Shown: piece by piece, positions 25,804 to 34,297 of the stretch
How the letters are laid out: each line of letters opens with the position of its first letter
Position numbering within the stretch: position 1 is the first letter of the stretch
NCBI GenBank assembly: GCA_963827155.1
Contig: CAWGZV010000002.1
Span: forward strand, 2,232,001 to 2,296,000
Source: UTCFX2 sp963827155
GTDB lineage: Bacteria > Chloroflexota > Anaerolineae > Anaerolineales > UBA4823
Length of the DNA stretch: 64,000 bases
Direction: 5' to 3'
The notes under the pieces: model-generated
What the model was told of the DNA's origin: nothing
The model's database searches: none
Seen by the model: the letters and a program-made list of their open reading frames with translations, nothing else
Position numbers and translations under genes: made by a program

Positions 25804-27084
25804 ATGGAACGAGAGATCGAGCCAACCCCCAGGCAATTCCACTGTCCGAACTGCGGCGCCCAATTACCGCCTCCAGACGCACCTTCAATCCGCTGCCAAT
25901 ACTGCGGGACAGTGGTGCTCGTACCGCCAGAATATTTGCCTCATGAAGAGCCGAAAATTGCAGAAGTCCCGAAGGTCGTTGTTCGGTTTTCAGGAGATGA
26001 GGCAGCCAGTACTCCTAAAAACACAAATCCTTTTCTAGGACTGATCGCAGGCATTGTCATCCTGATAACAATTTGCGGGATTGGCGGAGCGATTTTATCC
26101 GCGACCGGGGTGATCACAACCAGTGCAATTTTCGGAAGCATGGTTAGTAATACTGCATCCCAAACTGGCGGGACATCTCCGACTGCGATCCAACCAAAAC
26201 CGACCATAATTCCAACTCCCACCCTGGTCCCCCCAATTTTGGTGGATTTGGTGTTTGGAGGAGAAGGCAGCGGTCCGGGTCAGTTCGTTGATGCCCGTTA
26301 TGTTGCCGTCGATCGAGACGGGAACCTTTTCGTCGGCGATTATTCCGATGGGCGAATCCAGAAATTCGATCCTCTTGGCAAGTTCCTACAATTGATCAAC
26401 CTGGAGCCTGACAGAAACGGTAATACGATCCTGCGCGATTTGAGCTCCGATTATCGCGGCAACTTATTCGCGGCGCGCGGCGGAGACCTGTTGGTTTACA
26501 ATATGGAAAATGGGTCGATGACCGACACTATTCCAGGGCGCTTTCCAGACCTGATCCATGATATGGTTGCGGCAGACCCAGCGAATAACTTGTATGCCGT
26601 AAGCACTGGAGGCGGTGAAACCCTGCTCAAGTACGATCCGGCTGGAAATATCCTTTGGGTGAAAGAGCAGGTATTAGACGGAATCATACCCAAGAATCAA
26701 CCTTCGGGGATCCACGACCTCGCAGTGGACGGATTGGGAAACAGCTTCATCCTGAACCAACATGGGTATGAAATTTACAAGTTCGACAATCAAGGCACTT
26801 TCTTAGATCGATTTGGCAGCAAAGGCAAAGAGATCCAGCAATTTTTCAGTCCAGGGCCGATTGCAGTCGATGGAAAAGGCAGGATTTATGTTCTGGACAG
26901 TGTTCAGGGTTATGTTTTGAAGATCTTCGATAATAACGGCAGCTTCCTGAAAGTGGTTAACTGGCCAGAGGAATTGACTTTTCCTCGCACTCTGGTCTTT
27001 GATGTGCAGGGTTCTCTCTACACCGTCACCAATACCAACCAGGTCGCCAGAATGAAAATTCGCCCAGAAGAATTTGATGAATAA
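25804..27084 (+). CDS. Zinc-ribbon membrane protein with NHL-type beta-propeller
   Basis: A 426-residue protein. A zinc ribbon at residues 13-37 has two CxxC pairs (HCPNC and CQYC). One transmembrane helix lies at about 78-103, followed by a Thr/Pro linker. About 150-426 are NHL repeats, with repeated V-D-x-x-G-N-x-F-V and K-F-D-x-x-G-x-F patterns that make a six-bladed propeller. So the ribbon faces the cytoplasm and the propeller lies outside. It sits between the E1 beta and lipoyl-domain genes, and the lipoyl gene starts 3 bases after its stop, so they are likely co-transcribed. Its role in that pathway is unknown. Confidence 0.82.
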   Translation: MEREIEPTPRQFHCPNCGAQLPPPDAPSIRCQYCGTVVLVPPEYLPHEEPKIAEVPKVVVRFSGDEAASTPKNTNPFLGLIAGIVILITICGIGGAILSATGVITTSAIFGSMVSNTASQTGGTSPTAIQPKPTIIPTPTLVPPILVDLVFGGEGSGPGQFVDARYVAVDRDGNLFVGDYSDGRIQKFDPLGKFLQLINLEPDRNGNTILRDLSSDYRGNLFAARGGDLLVYNMENGSMTDTIPGRFPDLIHDMVAADPANNLYAVSTGGGETLLKYDPAGNILWVKEQVLDGIIPKNQPSGIHDLAVDGLGNSFILNQHGYEIYKFDNQGTFLDRFGSKGKEIQQFFSPGPIAVDGKGRIYVLDSVQGYVLKIFDNNGSFLKVVNWPEELTFPRTLVFDVQGSLYTVTNTNQVARMKIRPEEFDE

Positions 27085-27087
27085 TTT

Positions 27088-27537
27088 ATGACGGTTACTA
27101 TCATAATCCCTTTGATCAACCCCAATGAGCCTGAAGCACTGGCTGCAGTAGTGCATGTGCAAGAAGGACAGTATGTCACGAAAGGAGAACCCCTTCTTAC
27201 ACTTGAGACGACGAAGTCCACTAATGAAGTGGCTGCAGAGGCTGATGGGTATATTACCGGTCTTCAGGTCAGCCAAGGACACCTGGTGCGAGCAGGTGAA
27301 TTGTTCGCATATATCGCTGAGTCTCCGGATTGGACGCCACCGATTTCGGATCAAAATCTGGGATCGAAAACCAGTAAGGTAACCTGGGGGACCCAAGGCA
27401 TTCGGATCACTCAACCTGCTCGTGATTTGGCAGAAGTGAGCGGGGTCGAGCTTGAAAGACTTCCCAAAAAACCAGTTAATTACATTAAGCATGGTTCGGG
27501 AGTATATCAAGCAAGAAAAAAGCCTGAAGTTAGATAA
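27088..27537 (+). CDS. Lipoyl domain plus E3-binding domain protein (E2-like, no catalytic domain)
   Basis: A 149-residue product. Residues 1-80 form a lipoyl domain with lipoyl-lysine Lys43 in the motif E-T-T-K-S. About 112-130 (I-R-I-T-Q-P-A-R-D-L-A-E-V-S-G-V-E-L-E-R-L-P) is a peripheral-subunit/E3-binding domain. No chloramphenicol-acetyltransferase-like E2 domain follows. The last 20 residues look out of frame: after an A6 run (27466-27471) the neighbouring frame continues as P-K-N-Q-L-I-T and runs into the PglD-like gene at 27452. I infer that the two were one fused protein and that the A-run is one base too long. It supplies the acyl-carrier for E1 alpha and beta. Confidence 0.85.
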   Translation: MTVTIIIPLINPNEPEALAAVVHVQEGQYVTKGEPLLTLETTKSTNEVAAEADGYITGLQVSQGHLVRAGELFAYIAESPDWTPPISDQNLGSKTSKVTWGTQGIRITQPARDLAEVSGVELERLPKKPVNYIKHGSGVYQARKKPEVR

Positions 27538-28189
27538 TGAAGCCCTGTTTGAATTTAATCCGAAAGCCGTAATTGTATACGGTGGAGGCGGTCACGGGAA
27601 GACAATAATTGACATGCTCAGGACTTTGGGCGTGTACAGCATCGAGGGAATCATAGACGACGGTCTTGAAGTTGGGCGATCGATTATGGGAGTTCCAGTT
27701 CTTGGCGGCGCCGAGTCCCTTTACAGCGTTTATTCCAAAGGGGTCCAGCAAGCCATAAATGCAGTTGGAGGAATTGGCAACATTTCCATCCGAATCGAGA
27801 TTTTCAAGAAGCTGGCTGCTGCGGGTTTCAGCTGCCCGGCGCTTGTCCACCCAAGCGCGATGGTTGAAACAAGCTCTGTTTTGGAGGCAGGGACACAAGT
27901 ATTCTCCAAAGCATACGTGGGGAGTGAAGCGCGAGTTAGCTTCGGCTGCATCGTAAACACAGGCGCGATCATCTCTCATGATTGCGTACTGGGACCTTAT
28001 TCGAATATCTCTCCTGGAGCAATATTAGCCGGGGAAGTCTCCGTGGGCGAGGGGGCGCTGATTGGGATGGGCGCAACAATCAATTTGCAGGTGCGGGTAG
28101 GCGCCGGAGCCCGCATCGGAAATGGGGCGACAGTCAAAGCGGACGTGCCAGAGCTGGCTATCGTCCGTGCCGGGACGATCTGGCCTTGA
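27452..28189 (+). CDS. NeuD/PglD-like sugar acyltransferase (left-handed beta-helix)
   Basis: A 245-residue open frame. A small Rossmann-like domain (P-K-A-V-I-V-Y-G-G-G-G-H-G-K) comes first, then hexapeptide repeats from about residue 130, with the likely catalytic His in I-S-H-D-C and the P-G-A-I-L-A-G and I-G-M-G-A-T-I repeats. The family (NeuD, PglD) acylates amino-sugars, usually with acetyl-CoA. Here its N-terminal 15 residues read P-K-N-Q-L-I-T in frame with the lipoyl/E3-binding protein just upstream, so the natural protein is probably a lipoyl-E3BD-PglD fusion. An independent start at 27491 (M-V-R-E-Y) is the alternative. It is followed by a PglE-like aminotransferase gene. Confidence 0.9.
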   Translation: MKDFPKNQLITLSMVREYIKQEKSLKLDNEALFEFNPKAVIVYGGGGHGKTIIDMLRTLGVYSIEGIIDDGLEVGRSIMGVPVLGGAESLYSVYSKGVQQAINAVGGIGNISIRIEIFKKLAAAGFSCPALVHPSAMVETSSVLEAGTQVFSKAYVGSEARVSFGCIVNTGAIISHDCVLGPYSNISPGAILAGEVSVGEGALIGMGATINLQVRVGAGARIGNGATVKADVPELAIVRAGTIWP

Positions 28190-28211
28190 GCCAACTGCAG
28201 AGGAGAGTGGA

Positions 28212-29405
28212 TTGAATTCAAGATACAGAGTACCAATGTCCTCACCAGACCTGACCGATTTGGAAAGAGAAGAAATTGCAGCAGTACTGCGGACTCCAAA
28301 TCTAAGTATGGGCCGGGAAATCGAGGCGTTTGAAGAAGAATTTCGCGAATATACAGGCTGCAGATACGCGATCGGAACCAATTCCGGGACTGCCGGACTG
28401 CATCTTTGTGTCCGCGCTGCTGAGATCGACGAGGGCGATCTAGTGATTACGACACCATTTTCGTTTGTTGCATCGGCGAATGTTTTACTGTATGAAAGAG
28501 CAGTCCCTGTGTTTGTGGATGTTGATCCCGCTACTGGAAATATCGACCCCGATCTCGTCTATCAAGCTGTTGAAGATCTTATAAAAGAACGTCCAACCAG
28601 CAGCATCTGGCTTCCGCGAAAAGGTGTTAAGCCGAATGGTCAAGTAAAAGCAATTTTGCCGGTGGATGTATTTGGTCAGCCTGCAGATATGGACCCTATT
28701 CGAAAAACAGCCGACCGATTTGGTTTGAAAGTGATCGAAGACGCCTGTGAAGCCCTTGGAGCAGAATATAAGGGTCGAAAAGCCGGGACTCTTGGGGATT
28801 ATGCGGTTTTCGCCTTTTATCCGAATAAACAGATCACCACCGGGGAGGGGGGGATGATCGTGACGGATGACGATCAAGCAGCAGGTTTGATGATGGCGCT
28901 ACGCAATCAGGGTCGAGCGCCTGGGGATACCTGGCTTTCACATACGCTGTTGGGCTACAATTACCGCCTTGATGAAATGAGCGCTGCGCTCGGTAGAATA
29001 CAGATGCACCGTTTGGAGGAGCTGCTTGCAAAGCGCGCCCAGGTTGCCGATTGGTATGAGCAACGCCTTCAGGAAATTCCACTCGTTGAAGCGCCGCAGC
29101 TTGCACCTGAGACAAGCCGGGTGAGCTGGTTCGTTTATGTCGTGAGGATCGCTTCAGAAATCAATCGTGATCAGCTGGCGCACCAATTAGATGCATTGGG
29201 GATCCCGGCGCGCCCTTATTTCTTACCGATCCACCTGCAGCCGTATATGGTCGAGCGATTTGGGTATCAACGCGGGGATTTCCCGATCACAGAGGATCTG
29301 GGTCTGCGTGGATTAGCGCTTCCGTTTTCCGGAGTAATGAGTGAAGGTGATGTCGACCTGGTCTGCCAGTCGCTCGTTCTGGCGCTGAAAGGTGCTCGTG
29401 AATAA
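28212..29405 (+). CDS. DegT/DnrJ/EryC1/StrS family aminotransferase, PglE-like
   Basis: A 397-residue PLP enzyme that transaminates keto-sugars. Motifs include N-S-G-T-A-G-L-H (about 60), the Asp-Ala-Cys-Glu-Ala motif near 180, and the PLP lysine in Y-P-N-K-Q (about 205), followed by T-T-G-E-G-G-M. The open frame goes further upstream, but AGGAGAG at 28201-28207 precedes a TTG at 28212, and an ATG at 28236 is an alternative. It would make an amino-sugar nucleotide that the upstream PglD-like enzyme acylates. The 4,6-dehydratase (PglF) that makes the keto-sugar is not in the window. Confidence 0.93.
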   Translation: MNSRYRVPMSSPDLTDLEREEIAAVLRTPNLSMGREIEAFEEEFREYTGCRYAIGTNSGTAGLHLCVRAAEIDEGDLVITTPFSFVASANVLLYERAVPVFVDVDPATGNIDPDLVYQAVEDLIKERPTSSIWLPRKGVKPNGQVKAILPVDVFGQPADMDPIRKTADRFGLKVIEDACEALGAEYKGRKAGTLGDYAVFAFYPNKQITTGEGGMIVTDDDQAAGLMMALRNQGRAPGDTWLSHTLLGYNYRLDEMSAALGRIQMHRLEELLAKRAQVADWYEQRLQEIPLVEAPQLAPETSRVSWFVYVVRIASEINRDQLAHQLDALGIPARPYFLPIHLQPYMVERFGYQRGDFPITEDLGLRGLALPFSGVMSEGDVDLVCQSLVLALKGARE

Positions 29406-29408
29406 AGA

Positions 29409-30350
29409 ATGAACTTGCGCGCAGGTTTAGTTCCAAGAATTGTTTTTATGGGCTCGCCTGAATTTGCGCTCCCAAGCTTGGAAGCGTTATCCAGGAAATA
29501 TCCGGTTTGTGGGGTGGTGACCCAACCAGATCGTCCTGCCGGCAGAGGTCGATCGTTAATCCCTCCACCGATTAAGAAGTTAGCCCTTGAGCTTGACCTA
29601 CCGGTTTTCCAACCCAATAGACTGCGTGATCCCGATGCGATGGAACAGCTTCGAAAATGGGCGCCCGAGCTGATCATTGTTGTAGCATTCGGGCAGATAC
29701 TTCGCCAGGAAGTTCTTGATTTACCAGAATTCGGCTGCATCAATGTTCATGCCTCACTGCTGCCTCGCTGGCGGGGAGCGGCTCCTATCCAGGCTGCAAT
29801 CTTAAACGGCGATACTTTTACTGGCGTGACTGTAATGCAAATGGATGTTGGCGTCGATACTGGAGCGATCCTCGGTCAACTGAGCACACCAATCGAAGAT
29901 GAGGAAACAGCCGGGGCTCTTTCAAACAGGTTGGCGAAACTCGGCGCTGATCTGCTCTCACAGACTTTACCTGGGTTCCTGGCAGAAGAAATCCGCCCCC
30001 AGCTGCAGGATGCACGGGAGGCTACATATGCTCCTATGCTTAAGAAAGCGGATGGCGAGTTGGATTTTAACCAGCCCGCAGAATTCCTGGTTAGAAAAGT
30101 ACGGGCTTACCAACCCTGGCCTGGCGCTTTTACTCTCTGGCAAACCCAGCCCTTGAAGATCTTAAAGGCTGCTGCTGTCCATGCTTCCTCAATAAAGCAG
30201 CACTATCTTCCAGGGGAGAGAATAATCTGGGCTGGTGAGCCGGCAATCCACACCTCCGAGGGGCTTTTGGTTTTGCAGGAAGTTCAACCAGCCGGAAAAA
30301 AGGCGATGGCGGGAAAGTCTTTTCTTGCAGGTGCAAGGGATTGGATATGA
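29409..30350 (+). CDS. fmt: Methionyl-tRNA formyltransferase
   Basis: A 313-residue enzyme that formylates initiator Met-tRNA with 10-formyl-tetrahydrofolate. The N-terminal domain has F-M-G-S-P-E-F-A-L-P-S-L and the active-site motif N-V-H-A-S-L-L-P-R-W-R-G-A-A-P-I-Q (Asn-His-Ser region near 112). The C-terminal OB-fold domain (R-A-Y-Q-P-W-P-G-A-F) is present, so it is not a sugar formyltransferase. Its ATG lies 3 bases after the aminotransferase stop. Its end overlaps lysA by 4 bases (ATGA). Confidence 0.95.
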   Translation: MNLRAGLVPRIVFMGSPEFALPSLEALSRKYPVCGVVTQPDRPAGRGRSLIPPPIKKLALELDLPVFQPNRLRDPDAMEQLRKWAPELIIVVAFGQILRQEVLDLPEFGCINVHASLLPRWRGAAPIQAAILNGDTFTGVTVMQMDVGVDTGAILGQLSTPIEDEETAGALSNRLAKLGADLLSQTLPGFLAEEIRPQLQDAREATYAPMLKKADGELDFNQPAEFLVRKVRAYQPWPGAFTLWQTQPLKILKAAAVHASSIKQHYLPGERIIWAGEPAIHTSEGLLVLQEVQPAGKKAMAGKSFLAGARDWI

Positions 30351-31693
30351 CAGACTCCCCTCTGCAAAATAGAATCCAGCTATTCCCGATTTCCACCCGG
30401 ATAACCCGGCAAAACTCGAACGAGCACTTGTCGATCTCAGGATTGAGCATCGCGGAGCTGGCCAGAGAGTTCGGGACGCCGCTCTATCTATATGACCAGG
30501 AGTCAATGGACTCGGCGGTCAGCTCTTATAGAAACACGCTCACCGAAGAATATCCAGGCAGCAACGGAGTCACTTACGCCGGAAAAGCATTCTTATGCCT
30601 GGCAGTGGCCCAATGGCTAAAATCCCAGGGATTAGCGGTAGACTGTACAGGCGCAGGCGAGATATCGATTGCTGAGAAAGCGGGGATATTCCCGACCCAG
30701 ATCGTTGTCCATGGCGTTAACAAAAGTCTCGAAGATATCCGAGCAGCAGCAAGGTCAGCCGGGACGATCGTGGTGGATAATATTCCAGAGCTCGAACGGC
30801 TCATCTCTCATTTGGATGGAGACAAGGTTCCTGAATTAAAAATCTGGCTGCGATTGAGACCAGGTGAGGTTGTTCATACCCATGCGTATCGTCAGACAGG
30901 TCAGGAAGAAAGTAAGTTCGGGTTAAGCCCATCCGAGCTTGAATTTGCGGCAAGGCGATGTTTGGAAAATGGATTAGCGGTAAATGGAATGCACTTCCAC
31001 CTGGGTTCCCAATTCAAGGAGCTGAAACCATTAGGGCTCGCCATCCAATCTGGTTTGGGATTAGCTGCGAAGCTGCGAAAAAAACTGGGTTGGACATTGG
31101 ACAATTTTTGCCCTGGAGGCGGTTGGGGAATCCCCTATCATGAGGATGAGCTGCCGCACCCGGGTATTGAGGCTTATGTCCGGTATATCGCTCAACAAAC
31201 TGTTGAAGGCTGTCGGGAGAACGACTTGCCGCTCCCTCGATTGCATTTAGAACCTGGCAGGAGCTTGATCGGACGCGCCGGTGTGGCAGTCTATCAGGCA
31301 TTAACCACTAAATACAGTGCTGACAGGCGCTGGATCCTGGTGGACGGCGGCTTAGCCGATAATCCAAGACCCGCTCTATATAAAGCTCGCTATTCTGCCC
31401 TGCCCGCGGTCTTTCCGGGACGCCCGGTCTCTGGAAATGCCTGCATCGCTGGTCCATTCTGCGAAAGCGGAGATATTCTGATTGAAGACCTGCCCATGCC
31501 TGATATTCAGGAGGGCGAATTCATCGCCATACCGGTATCCGGCGCGTACCAGCTTAGCATGGCGAGCAATTATAACGGGGCAAGAAAACCTGCCGTTGTT
31601 TGGCTGGATAAGGGAAACGCGACCCTGATCCAACGGCGAGAGAGCCTCGATGATCTTTCGCGCCGTGATTTGCCGCTTCTCTCGAAAACATAA
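30347..31693 (+). CDS. lysA: Diaminopimelate decarboxylase family protein
   Basis: A 448-residue fold-type III PLP enzyme that would turn meso-diaminopimelate into lysine. It has the PLP lysine in Y-A-G-K-A-F (about 77-82), the H-F-H-L-G-S-Q motif (about 218-224), the phosphate-binding G-G-G-W-G and the E-P-G-R-S-L motif. The C-terminal C-E-S-G-D (about 368-372) supplies the inter-subunit Cys. The ATG overlaps fmt in ATGA. DAP decarboxylase is the best fit; related decarboxylases for other diamino acids share these motifs. Confidence 0.88.
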   Translation: MTDSPLQNRIQLFPISTRITRQNSNEHLSISGLSIAELAREFGTPLYLYDQESMDSAVSSYRNTLTEEYPGSNGVTYAGKAFLCLAVAQWLKSQGLAVDCTGAGEISIAEKAGIFPTQIVVHGVNKSLEDIRAAARSAGTIVVDNIPELERLISHLDGDKVPELKIWLRLRPGEVVHTHAYRQTGQEESKFGLSPSELEFAARRCLENGLAVNGMHFHLGSQFKELKPLGLAIQSGLGLAAKLRKKLGWTLDNFCPGGGWGIPYHEDELPHPGIEAYVRYIAQQTVEGCRENDLPLPRLHLEPGRSLIGRAGVAVYQALTTKYSADRRWILVDGGLADNPRPALYKARYSALPAVFPGRPVSGNACIAGPFCESGDILIEDLPMPDIQEGEFIAIPVSGAYQLSMASNYNGARKPAVVWLDKGNATLIQRRESLDDLSRRDLPLLSKT

Positions 31694-31702
31694 GGAAGCA
31701 AT

Positions 31703-32776
31703 ATGAAAATCGATGTTAAAAATCCGCTCGCTTCAAAACGATTCCTGGTTATCGGAGCTGGGGCGGTTGGGACGTATGTCGGAGCTAGCCTGGTAAAGCA
31801 TGGTCATGAAGCAGTCTTCGTGGAGAAACCTACCGCTCGTGCCAGGATCGTGGCTGAAGGTATGCACTTGAATGTTGGCGGGGAAATCTTCAGCATTCCG
31901 AATCCTGTAGTTGTGGATACCGTCGCGGATGCCCTGAAAAACCGCACCTTCGATTTTGGAATATTCGCATTGAAATCTTTCGACACTCAAGCGGCGCTTA
32001 ACGATCTAAAACCCTTTCAGAGTTTTCTGCCTCCTATCCTCTGTCTGCAAAACGGTGTTGAAAATGAACCGGCGATATCTAAAGCATTGGGCGAAGGCAT
32101 GGTGATTCCAGGTAGTGTGGCGAGCGCGGTAGGGCGCGGGGAAAACCATGAAACTATTCTTGAGAGATTGCGTGGGGTTGGAGTAGCAAAAGGTCACCCT
32201 CGAGCGGAAGAATTGGTCCATATTCTTAACTCTGCCGGATTGAAGGCTGAGATTTTTGCATCTGCCCCTGCAATGAAATGGTCCAAATTACTGACCAATT
32301 TGTTGGTTAACGCCTCTTCTGCGATCCTAAGGATCGTGCCGGATGAGATTCTTGCCAACCCAGGGTTATTCCGGTTGGAGATAACTCAGCTTCGAGAAGC
32401 ACTTCAAGTGATGGGGGCGATGGGAATTCCAGTAGTAGATCTGCCGGGGACGCCAGTGCGCATGTTGGCTATGGCCAGCAGGCTTCCAGCGAAGTTATCC
32501 CAGCCAATTCTCCGAAAGTCAGTCGGAGGAGGCAGAGGCGGAAAAATGCCTTCTTTTTTTATTGACCTTGTGAGTGGTCGAGGAATAACAGAAGTAGACT
32601 ACCTGAATGGAGCCGTGGTCCGATACGGCGAACGATTGGGGATAACCGCATCAACCAACAAGCTTCTCACTAAGATACTTCAAGGATTGGTTAGAGGCGA
32701 TATCCCGGTTGATATCTATGCGAGCAATCCAGATAAGTTATTGGATATCTGGCGAAAAAATCAAACGCGAGGCTAA
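31703..32776 (+). CDS. 2-dehydropantoate 2-reductase family protein
   Basis: A 357-residue protein with an N-terminal Rossmann fold (F-L-V-I-G-A-G-A-V-G-T-Y-V, about 14-27) for NADPH, the C-L-Q-N-G-V-E-N motif (about 113-120), the catalytic Lys in K-W-S-K-L-L-T-N-L (about 193-201), and the ApbA C-terminal helical domain. This is the ketopantoate reductase layout of coenzyme A synthesis, but the family also holds other reductases and the protein is slightly longer than PanE. An AGGAAG site precedes the ATG. Its stop codon interlocks with that of the convergent pdp gene in a shared CTAA. Confidence 0.85.
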   Translation: MKIDVKNPLASKRFLVIGAGAVGTYVGASLVKHGHEAVFVEKPTARARIVAEGMHLNVGGEIFSIPNPVVVDTVADALKNRTFDFGIFALKSFDTQAALNDLKPFQSFLPPILCLQNGVENEPAISKALGEGMVIPGSVASAVGRGENHETILERLRGVGVAKGHPRAEELVHILNSAGLKAEIFASAPAMKWSKLLTNLLVNASSAILRIVPDEILANPGLFRLEITQLREALQVMGAMGIPVVDLPGTPVRMLAMASRLPAKLSQPILRKSVGGGRGGKMPSFFIDLVSGRGITEVDYLNGAVVRYGERLGITASTNKLLTKILQGLVRGDIPVDIYASNPDKLLDIWRKNQTRG

Positions 32777-34100
32777 GCGCCCTCCTGCAAATCATCCCAG
32801 CGGATGACATCATAAAATAGTGGGAGTTGTTTCACAGGCAACCGCGAGATCTCAATCGCTTCTTCAAGTCGTTTACGAGCATCTTTGAGCGCTGGTTTTT
32901 GATTGGCATATAAGGTCAGGAGAGGCTCTCCTGCACTTATCTGGTCCCCTACCTTGTGGTGGACGATGATCCCCACCGCATGATCGATTGCTTCGCCTTT
33001 TACTCGTCTACCAGCTCCTAACAAGACCGAGGCTTCTCCAACCGATAGGGCATTCATCTGGCTGAGATATCCATCTCTTTCAGAAACAATAAACTCTTTG
33101 TAAGCAGCATTCGCAAGCTTTTCAGGATGGTCAATGTAAGCTGTATCACCGCCTTGGGCGCCTACCAGGTCTTTAAACCGTTGAAAAGCTTGACCATTTG
33201 CGATCACGCTTTGCGCCATTTTTGTGCCTTCTTGTACATCGACTGCCAACTCGCCCAGCATGAGCATTTGAGCAGCTGCATCGAGGCAGTGTTGGCGAAA
33301 ATCCTGCGGTCCGCCGCCTTTCAATGTCTCAATGGCTTCCCGCACCTCCAGGACATTCCCGACGGCGCTGCCCAAAGGCTGGTTCATGTCTGAAATCATC
33401 GCCACGACTTCTCGATCAATTTGCCTGCCGATCCAAACCATCGTTCTGGCAAGCTCCCTGGCGCTCTCCAGGTCTTTCATGAATGCACCAAGACCAACTT
33501 TTACATCGAGAAGAATTCGTTGGGCGCCTGCGGCAATTTTCTTGCTCATTATGGATGATGCGATCAGCGGGATAGATTGGACAGTTCCGGTCACGTCTCG
33601 AAGAGCATACAGTTTTCCATCGGCGGGGGAGAGATCCTCAGATTGCCCGGCAAGAACCATCCCAATCTTACAAAGCTGAGCAATAAATTCCTCAATGGAT
33701 AAATCCGAATTAATCCTGGGATTGATTCCATTTTATCCAGAGTCCCGCCGGTAAAACCGAGGCCTCGCCCTGACATTTTCGCAACCGGTAAACCGCATGC
33801 CGCAACCGTCGGCTCGACAACCAGGGTAGTCTTATCTCCGACACCTCCGGTTGAATGTTTATCGACAGCCAGAGAAACCACGCTGCTTAAATCGATACAT
33901 TCACCTGAGGTTGCCATTGCCATGGTGAGGTCGCAAGTTTCGTGCAGGGTCATCCCATTGAGCACAATTGCCATAGCCCAGGCTGCGGCTTGATAATCTG
34001 GAATATCGCCTGCCGTAAATCCCTTGATAAAAAACTCGATCTCTTCGGTCGTCAGCTCTTGATGGTCGCGCTTTTTCAGTATGATATCAACGGCGCGCAT
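32773..34100 (-). pseudogene. pdp: Pyrimidine-nucleoside phosphorylase, one apparent frameshift
   Basis: A conserved protein of about 440 residues in two frames. The N-terminal part (34100 to about 33720) has K-H-S-T-G-G-V-G-D-K-T and K-M-S-G-R-G-L-G-F-T-G-G-T, the phosphate- and base-binding motifs of the thymidine/pyrimidine phosphorylase family. At about 33720 a T is lacking (GGATTAATTCGG where GGATTTAATTCGG is expected), after which the protein continues in the next frame as N-S-D-L-S-I-E-E-F-I-A-Q-L-C-K-I-G-M-V-L. The remaining sequence to 32773 is intact and includes the C-terminal alpha/beta domain. The enzyme cleaves uridine and thymidine with phosphate to sugar-1-phosphate. The single-base loss is likely an error in the sequence. 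Confidence 0.9.
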
Positions 34101-34205
34101 AGGCGTTCCTCATTGTTTAAAGATTTCACTGAGCAGGAGTATGTAAACTTATCAAGACCTGTCTAAAAGTCCTGTTTGGTAAAAGAACTTTAATCCATTG
34201 CAATT

Positions 34206-34228
34206 ATTATAACCTGGAGGGTTATAAT
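34206..34228. promoter_or_regulatory. Palindrome carrying mirrored -10 boxes between divergent genes
   Basis: ATTATAACC (34206-34214) and GGTTATAAT (34220-34228) are a perfect 9-bp inverted repeat around TGGAG. It contains TATAAT on the plus strand (34223-34228, toward the GAF-GGDEF gene) and TATAAT on the minus strand (34206-34211, toward the pyrimidine-nucleoside phosphorylase gene). The -35 boxes are weak on both sides. Confidence 0.55.
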
Positions 34229-34297
34229 TCTATTCACCCAGTCAGCACCATTTACAGCCGCGACAATATATGGAAATGAGTAAGTGTCTTTCACGCA

